A stretch of 34,687 bases of DNA from Candidatus Thorarchaeota archaeon (lineage in GTDB: Archaea; Asgardarchaeota; Thorarchaeia; Thorarchaeales; Thorarchaeaceae), in assembly GCA_013388835.1 (NCBI GenBank), contig JACAEL010000040.1, positions 1 through 34,687 on the forward strand, in the 5' to 3' direction. The translations under genes were made by a program, and so were the position numbers. This document shows, one piece after another, positions 8,049-15,272 of the stretch; position 1 is the first letter of the stretch, and every line of letters begins with the position of its first letter. The notes under the pieces are model-generated. The model did no database searches, had not been told where the DNA came from, and was given only the letters and a program-made list of their open reading frames with translations.

Positions 8049-9545
8049 CTAGGCCACTCTCAGGTCGACCCGGAATATGTTCTTGCCATCCTCCCGCACA
8101 TAGTCAAGTTTCCCCTTGTATCGGACCACCAGCGTCTTGACAAGAAAGAGCCCTAATCCCAGTCGTCCTCCACTCGGGACGAATGGGTCGAAGATGGCGG
8201 ACTTCACCTGCTCGGGCAGAGGTGGTCCACTGTCGGCGATAGTGACCCCCGCCCAACCGGGTGTGTCCATCATAATCTCAATCTTGATGGAGGGCTCCGG
8301 TTCCGGACTGAACGTGATGCTATTCTTCAGCAGGTTTACGAACACTTGAGGCCCAAGTTCATCAGCCAGCACGAAGATCTCGGAAGAGGGTGGATTGAAG
8401 ACGAACAGGGCGCTCCTCTGCGGTTGCATCTTGGAGACCATCTCCAACGCAGAGACAATCATGTCGCAGAGTCCGACTCGCTTGGTGACTGTCTTCTCTC
8501 CGCTCTTGACCTGTGCCATCTCAGTTATCCGAGCGATGATTGTCGCTGTCCTCTCCACAAGCGACCTGATTGCTTCTTCACATTCCCGGCTGTTGCCCTC
8601 TGGCAGTTCAAGATACAGCATGATGCTCTGCAGGAGGTTACGCACCTCATGACTCCAGAGATAGAGGTAGAACTCGCTCTCATCCTTGGCGATTCTTGTC
8701 TCTCTGGTTCGTTGGAGTACTATCTCGCTGAGAGCAGTCTCTCGTTCAATCGAGAATGCGACGGTCATAGCTATCGCCACGAAGAGAAGGCCTTCGGTTC
8801 CTGCGGCCATCGCCACAAGACTGCCCAATGATGTCCCAGGTCCACTGGGTATCGTGACATAGGCTGTAGTGACCATGAGCATGGAAATCGCCATGAGGAC
8901 TGCAAGGGGGAGCGGCGTTCTTCGTTTTCGGAACTCCAGCCACCATGCATAGCTGGCTGTGAGAATGAACAGGATGCAGATGCTGAGAACGAGAAAGCCC
9001 AGCGGAGTGATGCCATGCCCTCTGACTGCTAGTGCGGGAATCTCGACTGGAAGTACGGTGAGGACAATGAAGAGAATGGGCAATACTAGCAGCATTACGA
9101 CGATGTAGGAGAGGTAGGCCGACCTACCGACCAGTTGCTTTCTGAAGACGAACTCGAGTGCGACACTGGCTGGCACTACAACACCTATCGTGGCGGCAAT
9201 CATCTGTGACTTCGCAATCGATGTGGGAACTGGCAACAGTCTTGGACCCACCGGATAGCTCAGGGCGAAGAGGAATGAGAGAAACGCTACCAACAGCGTG
9301 GCAGTTGACAAAGCCATGTATCTTGTCTGCTTGCCTTGCGAGAACAGTGCCATCCCCAGAGTTGATATGAGTATGCAGATTGCACATGTGCCGCCGACGA
9401 GCAAGTGAAGCCACGAAGAGAAGACATATTCATCCAGTGGTATCCATGTCTCATTGTTGATGTAGAATAGCATGTACAGTATCAATGACGCAACATAGAA
9501 GAGCTTCAGACACCGCTCGGTGTCACACACGAGTCTCCTTGGCAT
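8049..9545 (-). CDS. Sensor histidine kinase with eight-helix membrane sensor
   Basis: The 498-residue protein has about eight hydrophobic helices in the first 275 residues with short loops and no large extracellular domain, suggesting a membrane-embedded sensor. The kinase core follows: H-box WSHEVRN (phospho-acceptor His299), N-box NLLKNSI (404-410), G1 DSGPP (438-442) and G2 GRLGLGLFLV (460-469). These are the standard dimerisation and ATP-binding elements, so autophosphorylation is expected. No receiver, PAS or response-regulator gene is nearby, and the phosphotransfer partner and signal are unknown. It is convergent with ribA; the 44-base gap between them contains the palindrome CCGCTAGCGG. 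The ATG at 9545 is preceded by a second copy of the same 10-base start-region sequence (see the repeat entry). Confidence 0.88.
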   Translation of the reverse strand: MPRRLVCDTERCLKLFYVASLILYMLFYINNETWIPLDEYVFSSWLHLLVGGTCAICILISTLGMALFSQGKQTRYMALSTATLLVAFLSFLFALSYPVGPRLLPVPTSIAKSQMIAATIGVVVPASVALEFVFRKQLVGRSAYLSYIVVMLLVLPILFIVLTVLPVEIPALAVRGHGITPLGFLVLSICILFILTASYAWWLEFRKRRTPLPLAVLMAISMLMVTTAYVTIPSGPGTSLGSLVAMAAGTEGLLFVAIAMTVAFSIERETALSEIVLQRTRETRIAKDESEFYLYLWSHEVRNLLQSIMLYLELPEGNSRECEEAIRSLVERTATIIARITEMAQVKSGEKTVTKRVGLCDMIVSALEMVSKMQPQRSALFVFNPPSSEIFVLADELGPQVFVNLLKNSITFSPEPEPSIKIEIMMDTPGWAGVTIADSGPPLPEQVKSAIFDPFVPSGGRLGLGLFLVKTLVVRYKGKLDYVREDGKNIFRVDLRVA

Positions 9546-9561
9546 CCTACATCCTTGGCAT
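9536..9561 (-). repeat. Direct 10-base repeat around the histidine-kinase start codon
   Basis: On the minus strand ATGCCAAGGA occurs twice, separated by TGTAGG. The downstream copy (9536-9545) contains the start codon assigned to the kinase gene; the upstream copy (9552-9561) would start a four-codon reading frame that ends at TAG. It may be a small duplication or a leader mini-ORF. Confidence 0.5.
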
Positions 9562-9864
9562 TACATCTCTCGCACGCCATCACTGGCTTGTCCCAATGGG
9601 ATGTTGTGAGTATGTGCGTGACATGATTTAAGCAAATGTGTGCTTGCCACTGCGACCATGATAGGTCAATGAGATCAATATGCTCACTTCCGATGCTGCA
9701 TGAGACGTCGTCTCATTTGACATAGATAGTCTGAGATGTGCACTCGGAGGGAGTGTGGTCACGAATCTCGTGTGGTCATGCCATGAGTCTACGGAACGAC
9801 TGGAACGACGACTCTACAATAGAACAGCCATCAGGAATCCTGCATCATCTGAACCACTTGCCTG
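9562..9864. other. Intergenic stretch without recognised gene
   Basis: This lies between the kinase start and the terminator of the next leftward gene. I see A/T-rich stretches such as GATTTAAGCAAATG near 9625 that could serve as promoter elements for the leftward kinase gene, but no credible coding frame, RNA gene or repeat. The plus-strand frame that begins at 9738 is antisense to the small zinc-ribbon gene and has no family resemblance. Confidence 0.5.
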
Positions 9865-9907
9865 GAAGAAAAAGTAGAGAAGCCCAGTGTGGGCCTCGGG
9901 CTTCTCT
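9865..9907 (-). terminator. Hairpin with U-rich tail after the small zinc-ribbon gene
   Basis: A perfect 10-bp inverted repeat, AGAGAAGCCC (9876-9885) and GGGCTTCTCT (9898-9907), encloses a 12-base loop. Read leftward, the stem lies 12 bases after the stop of the 81-residue zinc-ribbon gene and is followed by ACTTTTTCTTCC. This is the layout of an intrinsic terminator; archaeal RNA polymerase mainly needs the U-tract. Confidence 0.65.
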
Positions 9908-9918
9908 GAGACGACCGG

Positions 9919-10164
9919 CTACTTCTTGCCTTTCCATGCAGGCATCGTTGCCATGTAGTTGTCAACTGCCTTCTCGGCGTCGGATCGCGGGATCTTCTCT
10001 CTGTCCATCCAATAAGAGATCATTTCCTCTCGAACAATGCTCCTGGGCTTCAGCGACCCATCCTCGTTGCTACAGTAGACACAGGTCGGGTTGCCCATCT
10101 TGTGACCGCCGAACTCCTCGGGTTTGGTCATGGGCATTCCACATGAGATACAGTTCTGAGTCAC
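9919..10164 (-). CDS. Small zinc-ribbon protein (putative zinc ribbon domain family)
   Basis: The 81-residue protein begins MTQNCISCGMPMTKPEEFGG and continues with TCVYCSNEDGSLK, giving CxxC...CxxC (four zinc-ligand cysteines). The C-terminal half (EEMISYWMDREKIPRSDAEKAVDNYM) is helical. The pattern C-I-S-C-G-M-P-M ... Y-C-x-x-(E/D)-x-G-x-L matches the widespread 'putative zinc ribbon' family of unknown function, also found in bacteria. The start is GTG 10164 with GAGGT nine bases upstream on the minus strand. It is divergent from the PadR-type regulator, sharing an 88-base promoter region, so regulation by that protein is possible. Confidence 0.85.
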   Translation of the reverse strand: MTQNCISCGMPMTKPEEFGGHKMGNPTCVYCSNEDGSLKPRSIVREEMISYWMDREKIPRSDAEKAVDNYMATMPAWKGKK

Positions 10165-10200
10165 TTCTTCTAGACCTCACGAACACTGCTTCACGAGTGA

Positions 10201-10206
10201 TTATAA
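10201..10206. promoter_or_regulatory. Palindromic TATA element between the zinc-ribbon and PadR-type genes
   Basis: TTATAA reads the same on both strands in the 88-base divergent region. On the minus strand it is about 37 bases before GTG 10164; on the plus strand it is about 47 bases before ATG 10253. For the plus-strand gene a closer A/T-rich stretch (AACTATCTAA, about 10219-10228) is an alternative. Confidence 0.4.
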
Positions 10207-10252
10207 GGTGGTATCCAAAACTATCTAATGGCGGTTCTGCAAATAGCTAGAC

Positions 10253-11107
10253 ATGGTTCCACGCGACGGAGTGAGAGATGAGATAATGCTTATCATCGAT
10301 CGAACTCCGTGTCACGGGTATGAGATAAGGCGACGCCTTCAGCCACTTCTCGGTGACATCGAAATCACAAGGCTCTACCGGATTCTGAAGCAGATGGAGG
10401 AAGAGGGTCTCATTGTCTGTTCTGAAACCGAGGGTCCGCATGGTCCTTCTAGGCGAGTATACAGCAAGGGCGAGAAGGGAGAGAGGTATCTTCGGCGACT
10501 GCTCAGGGACTCCATGAGGACCATCTTCCACTTTTATGAAGCGTTCAGTGACCATATGCTGGAGAGGTCAATGCAGGACACTGTCAGGGAAGAGTTGCAT
10601 CCGTGCTCAGGCAAGATACTCGTGTGCAATCTCTCACCGTATGTCAGCGTTGGCGACTCAACACTGAACCTCATCCGCGAGCGAGCTGGAGAGTCCGGGC
10701 TGTACGTGGTTGGCGACACTCTGCTGTGGGAACAGAGCGGCGTCAAATGCGGTTCTGTGAAGGGAGAGCCCTGGGACCTGTCCGTTCGGAGCAACTCCTT
10801 TGCAGAGTACTGGTTGCTTGGAACACCACCCAGGGCGATGCTTCCGGGCACTATATGTGAAGCGAAGCGCGTACTGATAGAGGACGGTGTGTTTCACCTG
10901 AATGCCGGTCTCGTCTTTCTCAACGAAGTGGTCGACGCCGGTCTGGAGTCCTTCATCAAGAACACTGCCGTAATGCTGTTTCCTGAACTGGGTGTGGTTG
11001 ACGGTGAAGAGATCTGTGAGATTCTTGGGTCTCAGTTCTCGAAGCATGGGACTGTCGTGCTCAGTCCCGGTCTGGTGCAATTCTGGGCTATGAAGCACAG
11101 CGAATAG
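10253..11107 (+). CDS. PadR-type winged-helix protein fused to a degenerate methyltransferase-like domain
   Basis: Residues 1-90 form a PadR-like winged helix: CHGYEIRRRLQPLL, ITRLYRILKQMEEEGLI, then a wing GPHGPSRRVYSKGEKGERYL. These proteins usually act as DNA-binding dimers. Residues 118-284 replace the normal short PadR helical tail. This part has a Rossmann-like pattern (GKILVCNLSPYVSVG, GLYVVGDTLLWE) and a segment WDLSVRSNSFAEYWLLG ... ICEAKRVLIEDGVFHL that resembles motifs IV-V of class I methyltransferases (xxLPFxDNSFDxVxxxx ... xxExxRVLKPGGxxxx). The glycine-rich SAM-binding motif I is poor, so methyl transfer is doubtful; a ligand-sensing role is an inference. The gene is divergent from the small zinc-ribbon gene. 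Confidence 0.8.
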   Translation: MVPRDGVRDEIMLIIDRTPCHGYEIRRRLQPLLGDIEITRLYRILKQMEEEGLIVCSETEGPHGPSRRVYSKGEKGERYLRRLLRDSMRTIFHFYEAFSDHMLERSMQDTVREELHPCSGKILVCNLSPYVSVGDSTLNLIRERAGESGLYVVGDTLLWEQSGVKCGSVKGEPWDLSVRSNSFAEYWLLGTPPRAMLPGTICEAKRVLIEDGVFHLNAGLVFLNEVVDAGLESFIKNTAVMLFPELGVVDGEEICEILGSQFSKHGTVVLSPGLVQFWAMKHSE

Positions 11108-11200
11108 GCACCGTCGGATTACCTCCTACTGATGGTGAACAGGAGTTCAGTTGGACTCCGTCATCCGTCTGTCCCAGCGAAGGGACTGTTCTGTGTCCCG

Positions 11201-11371
11201 TCAGCTGCGGCGCAGGCATCTGTCAAGCACATCATCATCCGTCGTGTTCAAGATGGACCTGAGGACTGCCGCTATGTGCTGAAGGTCTTCTTCCAGTCGC
11301 CTGAGTCTTGCCTCGTACTCCTCGAGTCTTCGGGTCTGGTCCGCAGGTTGTTGTGTGGTCTTCACCTGCAT
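11201..11371 (-). CDS. Possible small coiled-coil protein downstream of herA
   Basis: An ATG 26 bases after the herA stop opens a 56-residue frame, MQVKTTQQPADQTRRLEEYE then ARLRRLEEDLQHIAAVLRSI, with a clear heptad-like amphipathic helix. The frame is open further upstream within herA, but those residues overlap its 3' end and look spurious. No ribosome-binding site is evident. Position and strand suggest a third gene of the nurA-herA unit, perhaps an accessory subunit. The evidence is limited to the coiled-coil character and the location. Confidence 0.4.
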   Translation of the reverse strand: MQVKTTQQPADQTRRLEEYEARLRRLEEDLQHIAAVLRSILNTTDDDVLDRCLRRS

Positions 11372-11396
11372 GGGAACCGATGTGTCATCAGTCGTG

Positions 11397-13286
11397 TTAT
11401 TCCTCCTCCTGCCGCTTATGATGGTCCAAGTACAGCATAAGCACATCCTCTGCATTGTCCGCCTTGACAAACACAGGGACGTTGTCTAGACCTGTCGCTA
11501 TGTAGCTTGAGAGAAGCCACGAACCTGGAGGAAACTCGAGGGTCTTATCAAGGATGCTCAGGTCAATCTGGAACGAGCTGCTCACGACTGTCCTATCATA
11601 TGGTCTGGGTAGCGTGCCCACGAAGAAGGTGTGAAGCTGCTGCAGGATGTTTGTGTTCACGTAGGCAATTCTCTGCGTGGCCACCGCACCTCCAAGTCCA
11701 TACTTCCTTCCCTGCCTTAGCAGTCGCTCCACTGCCGCACTGCAGTGAGCCAGGTGGCCGCTGGCGTTGTTGGGAATGAACTCCTGCGCCTCGTCGAATA
11801 CGAACAGAATCTGCGGCCTTATCTCAAAGGACTTCTTTCTCTGGCGCAGAGCCGCTTCGGTGAGTCTTATCACCAACTCGCGGATTATGTCCGGGTCTGC
11901 AATCGATATGCATAGCACTCTCTCTGGACCGCCCAGCATCTTCAGCATGTCCTTGACTGTCACTCCCGAGGACGCAGCCGTCCTGCTCCTTGCAATCACA
12001 GACTTCAAGGAGTCCCTCGTGGTACCCCACGCGTATAGAGTGGACTTCTCATGCACGTAGAACTTGGCCATTGCATCTTGTGCCTCGGCGTGCAGGTGGT
12101 CAACAAACTGCTCGTCTAGCTCGTCGTTCTCTCTCTTGTTCATCCTTGTCATCCAGTCGTATACTGCGTCAATGATCTCATCAATGGCCTGCACATACGT
12201 GGGTTTGGACATGTTCTCAGTTCGCATGCTGCGGGCTTCTTCTATGATCGAGTTGTAGGTCGGCACATCGGTAAGTGGCCTGTTGAAGTAGGTGACAACA
12301 CCTCGTCTGAAGATGTCCTCCAGAATGCCGTTGGCGGCAGGATTGTCCTCAAAGTCTCTTGGCTTCACAATGGACTTTGCGAAACGCGCTCCATCCGATG
12401 GGTCTTCCTCGAGGACTATCTTCGACTTGATCTTCGAGTCCATGAAGACATCCGACAGAAGGAAGGGGTACTCGCAAGAGATGTCGAAGAGCACGACCTT
12501 TGTATCCTTGGTGTGGTACAGGATGCGTCGGATAAGATTCGAGACAAGGTTACTCTTCCCTCCGCCGGTGAATGAGAACACTCCAAAGTGGTACCTGACA
12601 AGCTTGTAGATGTCCACGTAGATTGGTATCTGCTCATCAGACTCGGTGAACATCCTCAACACTCCGACTCTCGGGTCTTTCCTCGGGTCTGGAGACGTGA
12701 AATCCTTGTCGAATCCGATTGCCTTCTTGACCCGGTCATTGTATATCAGGTTGACGAGGTCCGAGTGGATTACTTGAACCTTTGAGCCCACGAGCGGGTA
12801 GGAGAACCCCTTCCTGAATTCGATGTTGCCATGTTCGTCAAGTATCAGGTCGTAGTTGATAGGTATTGCATCGAGCTGTATCATCATTGTGGACTGGTCA
12901 TCAGTGGACCAGTCAGTGACCGCTTGCTCAATTATCTCAAGCTGAAGAGGAAAGTAGTGATTGTCACTCACGCCGCCCAGCCCGTAGTGAAGCGGCCAGA
13001 CCTTCGATACCACCATGACAGTATACCGTTTGATCCTGCTATTGACCGACTTCTTCGAAAAACTCCTGAAGTTCTCTACTGCGAGCAGCATGCCCTCCTC
13101 AAGTTGAGCCATGAGTTCCTTGTCATAGCGAACTTTGACCCGGCAGTCGTATCTGGCTGCCGACCCTGCCCACTCGGATGTGTAGGTCGCCGCAACGGGT
13201 ATTACTTTGGCGAGGACGCCATCGAAGGCTCCATCAAAGTCGGTAAAGAGTGTGATCTTACTCCGTCGTCCGCCTTGTCTGTTCAT
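11397..13286 (-). CDS. herA: HerA-type hexameric DNA translocase/helicase
   Basis: From ATG 13286 the protein has 629 residues. It has an N-terminal beta-barrel-like region, a Walker A FSFTGGGKSNLVSNLI (GGGKSN at 241-246), a Walker B QILFVFDEAQEFIPN (Asp-Glu 498-499), and the HerA-type RQGRKYGLGGAVATQR segment carrying sensor and arginine residues. HerA ATPases form hexameric DNA pumps that work with the nuclease NurA to resect DNA ends; some bacterial and archaeal HerA pairs are antiviral. The frame extends upstream to 13424, but that part overlaps the end of the preceding nurA gene and is low-complexity. The chosen start overlaps nurA by 29 bases, supporting translational coupling. No mre11 or rad50 lies alongside. 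Confidence 0.88.
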   Translation of the reverse strand: MNRQGGRRSKITLFTDFDGAFDGVLAKVIPVAATYTSEWAGSAARYDCRVKVRYDKELMAQLEEGMLLAVENFRSFSKKSVNSRIKRYTVMVVSKVWPLHYGLGGVSDNHYFPLQLEIIEQAVTDWSTDDQSTMMIQLDAIPINYDLILDEHGNIEFRKGFSYPLVGSKVQVIHSDLVNLIYNDRVKKAIGFDKDFTSPDPRKDPRVGVLRMFTESDEQIPIYVDIYKLVRYHFGVFSFTGGGKSNLVSNLIRRILYHTKDTKVVLFDISCEYPFLLSDVFMDSKIKSKIVLEEDPSDGARFAKSIVKPRDFEDNPAANGILEDIFRRGVVTYFNRPLTDVPTYNSIIEEARSMRTENMSKPTYVQAIDEIIDAVYDWMTRMNKRENDELDEQFVDHLHAEAQDAMAKFYVHEKSTLYAWGTTRDSLKSVIARSRTAASSGVTVKDMLKMLGGPERVLCISIADPDIIRELVIRLTEAALRQRKKSFEIRPQILFVFDEAQEFIPNNASGHLAHCSAAVERLLRQGRKYGLGGAVATQRIAYVNTNILQQLHTFFVGTLPRPYDRTVVSSSFQIDLSILDKTLEFPPGSWLLSSYIATGLDNVPVFVKADNAEDVLMLYLDHHKRQEEE

Positions 13287-15174
13287 ATTCTGCACGCCTC
13301 TCTCTGAATGTACTGAGGTAGAACAAGAAGTCTCGAAGCTCTGGCTTCCTTGAAAGCCAGACACCTGTGCTCTCCACCACTCGCTTGAACTCCCCGTAGT
13401 AGAACTTGGCCACCTTGTCTGCAATGTACAGCGGCTTCAGGTGACCGAACAGTTCAGGAATGCTTGCACTGGTCATGCTCTTGAAGACTGTAACGATGAA
13501 CTCCTGCATCGCGTTCTCTGCCCTGTCGTAGAGTACAACACGCACGTCTTCCGGGTCTTCAGGCTTGTTTCCATAGTCGTGTTTCAGTACGAATGTTGTG
13601 CTCTCCTGGTCGTCAATGCCGGGATGCACCAGTCTGTCATAGAGCAGGACATTGCTACGAAGATTCGGTTCGGAACCCGCCTCGGAGAGCTGGAAGTACG
13701 ACTTCACAAAGGTCGAGTTCAAAGAGACCTGGTTCCTACGCGCGCCTGATATCAGTCCGCTCACTCCGTTGAAGTGCGGGACTGTGGTCTTGAATGCAGT
13801 GTCATACTCCATCACTGCCCACGGGACAGGCAATTTGGTCCTCTCTCTCAGTGACACCCACTGAAGTATCATCCTGTCCGTGTCTGGAGTGTCAGCTCCC
13901 ACGTCTTCAAAGGAGCCTTGGAACCTGTTGGTATAGTTCAGTACGGGTAACAACTGGCGCTTCATGTCCCGGGCTGAAGTGTCCTTGGCTATTCCAACGA
14001 GTAGCACGCGGTTCTTCCAGCACATCCTCATGGTCATATACAGGAACATCAGGGACATGAACGCTAGGTCGTTCGTGGTGATCCATCTGCCGTCGATCTT
14101 GAACCGTGTCTCGTAGTCCACTGACGGGTCCTCTGAGAACATCCTCTCTGCTACCTGAAGGACAAGTCTCTCTGTCCGCTCCACAACATCCTTGAACTGA
14201 GGGACGATTGAGAAGTGCTCTCCCTTTCTTGTGATGATCCTCTTTACGGGATCTCTGTTGCTCATCCCCCGTTCCAAGTCCTTGTCTAGCTTGTACTTCT
14301 GTTCTTCGCTCTTGAGGGACAACCGGTCCAGAATCTCCTGTCTGGTCATCGCGCGGGTTGACATCAGTTCCATTATCACGCGCGGCAGGAGGTACTCGCC
14401 TCTGGGTGGTGGAGTGCCAAGCACGGGATTGCCGAAGAGCTGTCTTGCATAGACCCAGTCCGTGGCCGTGAACGTCTGTCCATCCACCTTGGCACCTATC
14501 AGACCTGCTTCGGAAGTTAGATCCATTCGATACTCCGAGGTCTCTGCGTAGTATGAGGACAGTTCCGATGAACATACTCTGTCCATCAGAAGGATGTCAA
14601 CGGGGCTGTTTCCACTGACCAGTCTGTAGGCCAGGTAGAACTCCGCCAGTCCCATAAGATAGTCAGCAAACGCGGAGTTGTCAACAATCCACTGGTCGTG
14701 ATAGGACACGGTTGGGTCCTGAGTCCCAGTCTCGTCCCGACCCAGAATTGTCTGGTCTACTTGGGGCACCTCGTTCACATAGATTGGCAAGACGCTGGAT
14801 ACACCATAGCCGCAGTCATTGAACTCGTCATCGTACGTCACACAGACTCTGCCGTCGCTGGCGACTGACACGTTGCCCTTCGAGAAATACGCACCTGCAA
14901 AGAAGACCACCAGGTCGAACACGGGTTCTTTGTAGATGGTGCCGTCCACAGCGGCGAACTTCAGCTCTCGCTTTCTGAAGAAGGAGTCTACAAGCGATAG
15001 TGAGACCTTGCCATTTGTGTAGCTTCTGAGGATCTTCCCAAGGAATCTATCATAGACTCCTTCCAGGCTGTCTGCTCTGCTCCTGTAGCTTGAGACCTGC
15101 TTCGAGGCACCTTTGAGCAAGAGCTCTCCCGCCTGTTTGAGACGCTTTACTATTGTCGAGCTCTCCTCACTCAA
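13258..15174 (-). CDS. nurA: NurA-type nuclease with an apparent inserted winged helix
   Basis: The 638-residue protein has NurA-like landmarks in order: LKFAAVDGTIY (Asp77, first metal site), ILLMDRV (Asp198, the counterpart of the internal DGS/L motif), RVLLVGIAKDTSARD (391-403, like the GixK motif) and a C-terminal GHLKPLYIADKVAKFYYGEF resembling the final Y-P-x-x-L-x-x-A-H helix. NurA is a 5'-3' exo/endonuclease that works with HerA, and the overlapping herA gene supports the call. Typical NurA proteins have 300-450 residues. The extra length includes residues 262-325 (LPRVIMELMSTRAMTRQEIL, then KRIITRKGEHFSI), which read like a winged helix placed inside the nuclease domain. The start is TTG 15174 with GGTGA nine bases upstream; an in-frame TGA sits four codons before it. 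Confidence 0.75.
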   Translation of the reverse strand: MSEESSTIVKRLKQAGELLLKGASKQVSSYRSRADSLEGVYDRFLGKILRSYTNGKVSLSLVDSFFRKRELKFAAVDGTIYKEPVFDLVVFFAGAYFSKGNVSVASDGRVCVTYDDEFNDCGYGVSSVLPIYVNEVPQVDQTILGRDETGTQDPTVSYHDQWIVDNSAFADYLMGLAEFYLAYRLVSGNSPVDILLMDRVCSSELSSYYAETSEYRMDLTSEAGLIGAKVDGQTFTATDWVYARQLFGNPVLGTPPPRGEYLLPRVIMELMSTRAMTRQEILDRLSLKSEEQKYKLDKDLERGMSNRDPVKRIITRKGEHFSIVPQFKDVVERTERLVLQVAERMFSEDPSVDYETRFKIDGRWITTNDLAFMSLMFLYMTMRMCWKNRVLLVGIAKDTSARDMKRQLLPVLNYTNRFQGSFEDVGADTPDTDRMILQWVSLRERTKLPVPWAVMEYDTAFKTTVPHFNGVSGLISGARRNQVSLNSTFVKSYFQLSEAGSEPNLRSNVLLYDRLVHPGIDDQESTTFVLKHDYGNKPEDPEDVRVVLYDRAENAMQEFIVTVFKSMTSASIPELFGHLKPLYIADKVAKFYYGEFKRVVESTGVWLSRKPELRDFLFYLSTFRERRAEYEQTRRTTE

Positions 15175-15229
15175 GACGTGAAGTCACCAGCCTCCACATG
15201 TCATCTACTTGAATCTACAAAAGCCCAAA

Positions 15230-15241
15230 CATAATAACGTT
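15230..15241 (-). promoter_or_regulatory. Candidate TATA element of the nurA-herA unit
   Basis: The minus strand reads CGTTATTATGTT, about 55-65 bases before the TTG start of nurA. Initiation about 26 bases on would leave a leader of about 30 bases containing the GGTGA ribosome-binding site. Confidence 0.4.
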
Positions 15242-15272
15242 CCTCGCGTTGACCGAGCTATGGCATTATCAG

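Noticed and set aside
9738-10250. Plus-strand 170-codon frame antisense to the small zinc-ribbon gene
   Set aside because: It has serine/arginine-rich shadow composition and spans a terminator hairpin and the divergent promoter.
14231-14575. Opposing and shifted frames inside nurA
   Set aside because: Arginine/glycine-rich shadow frames without motifs.
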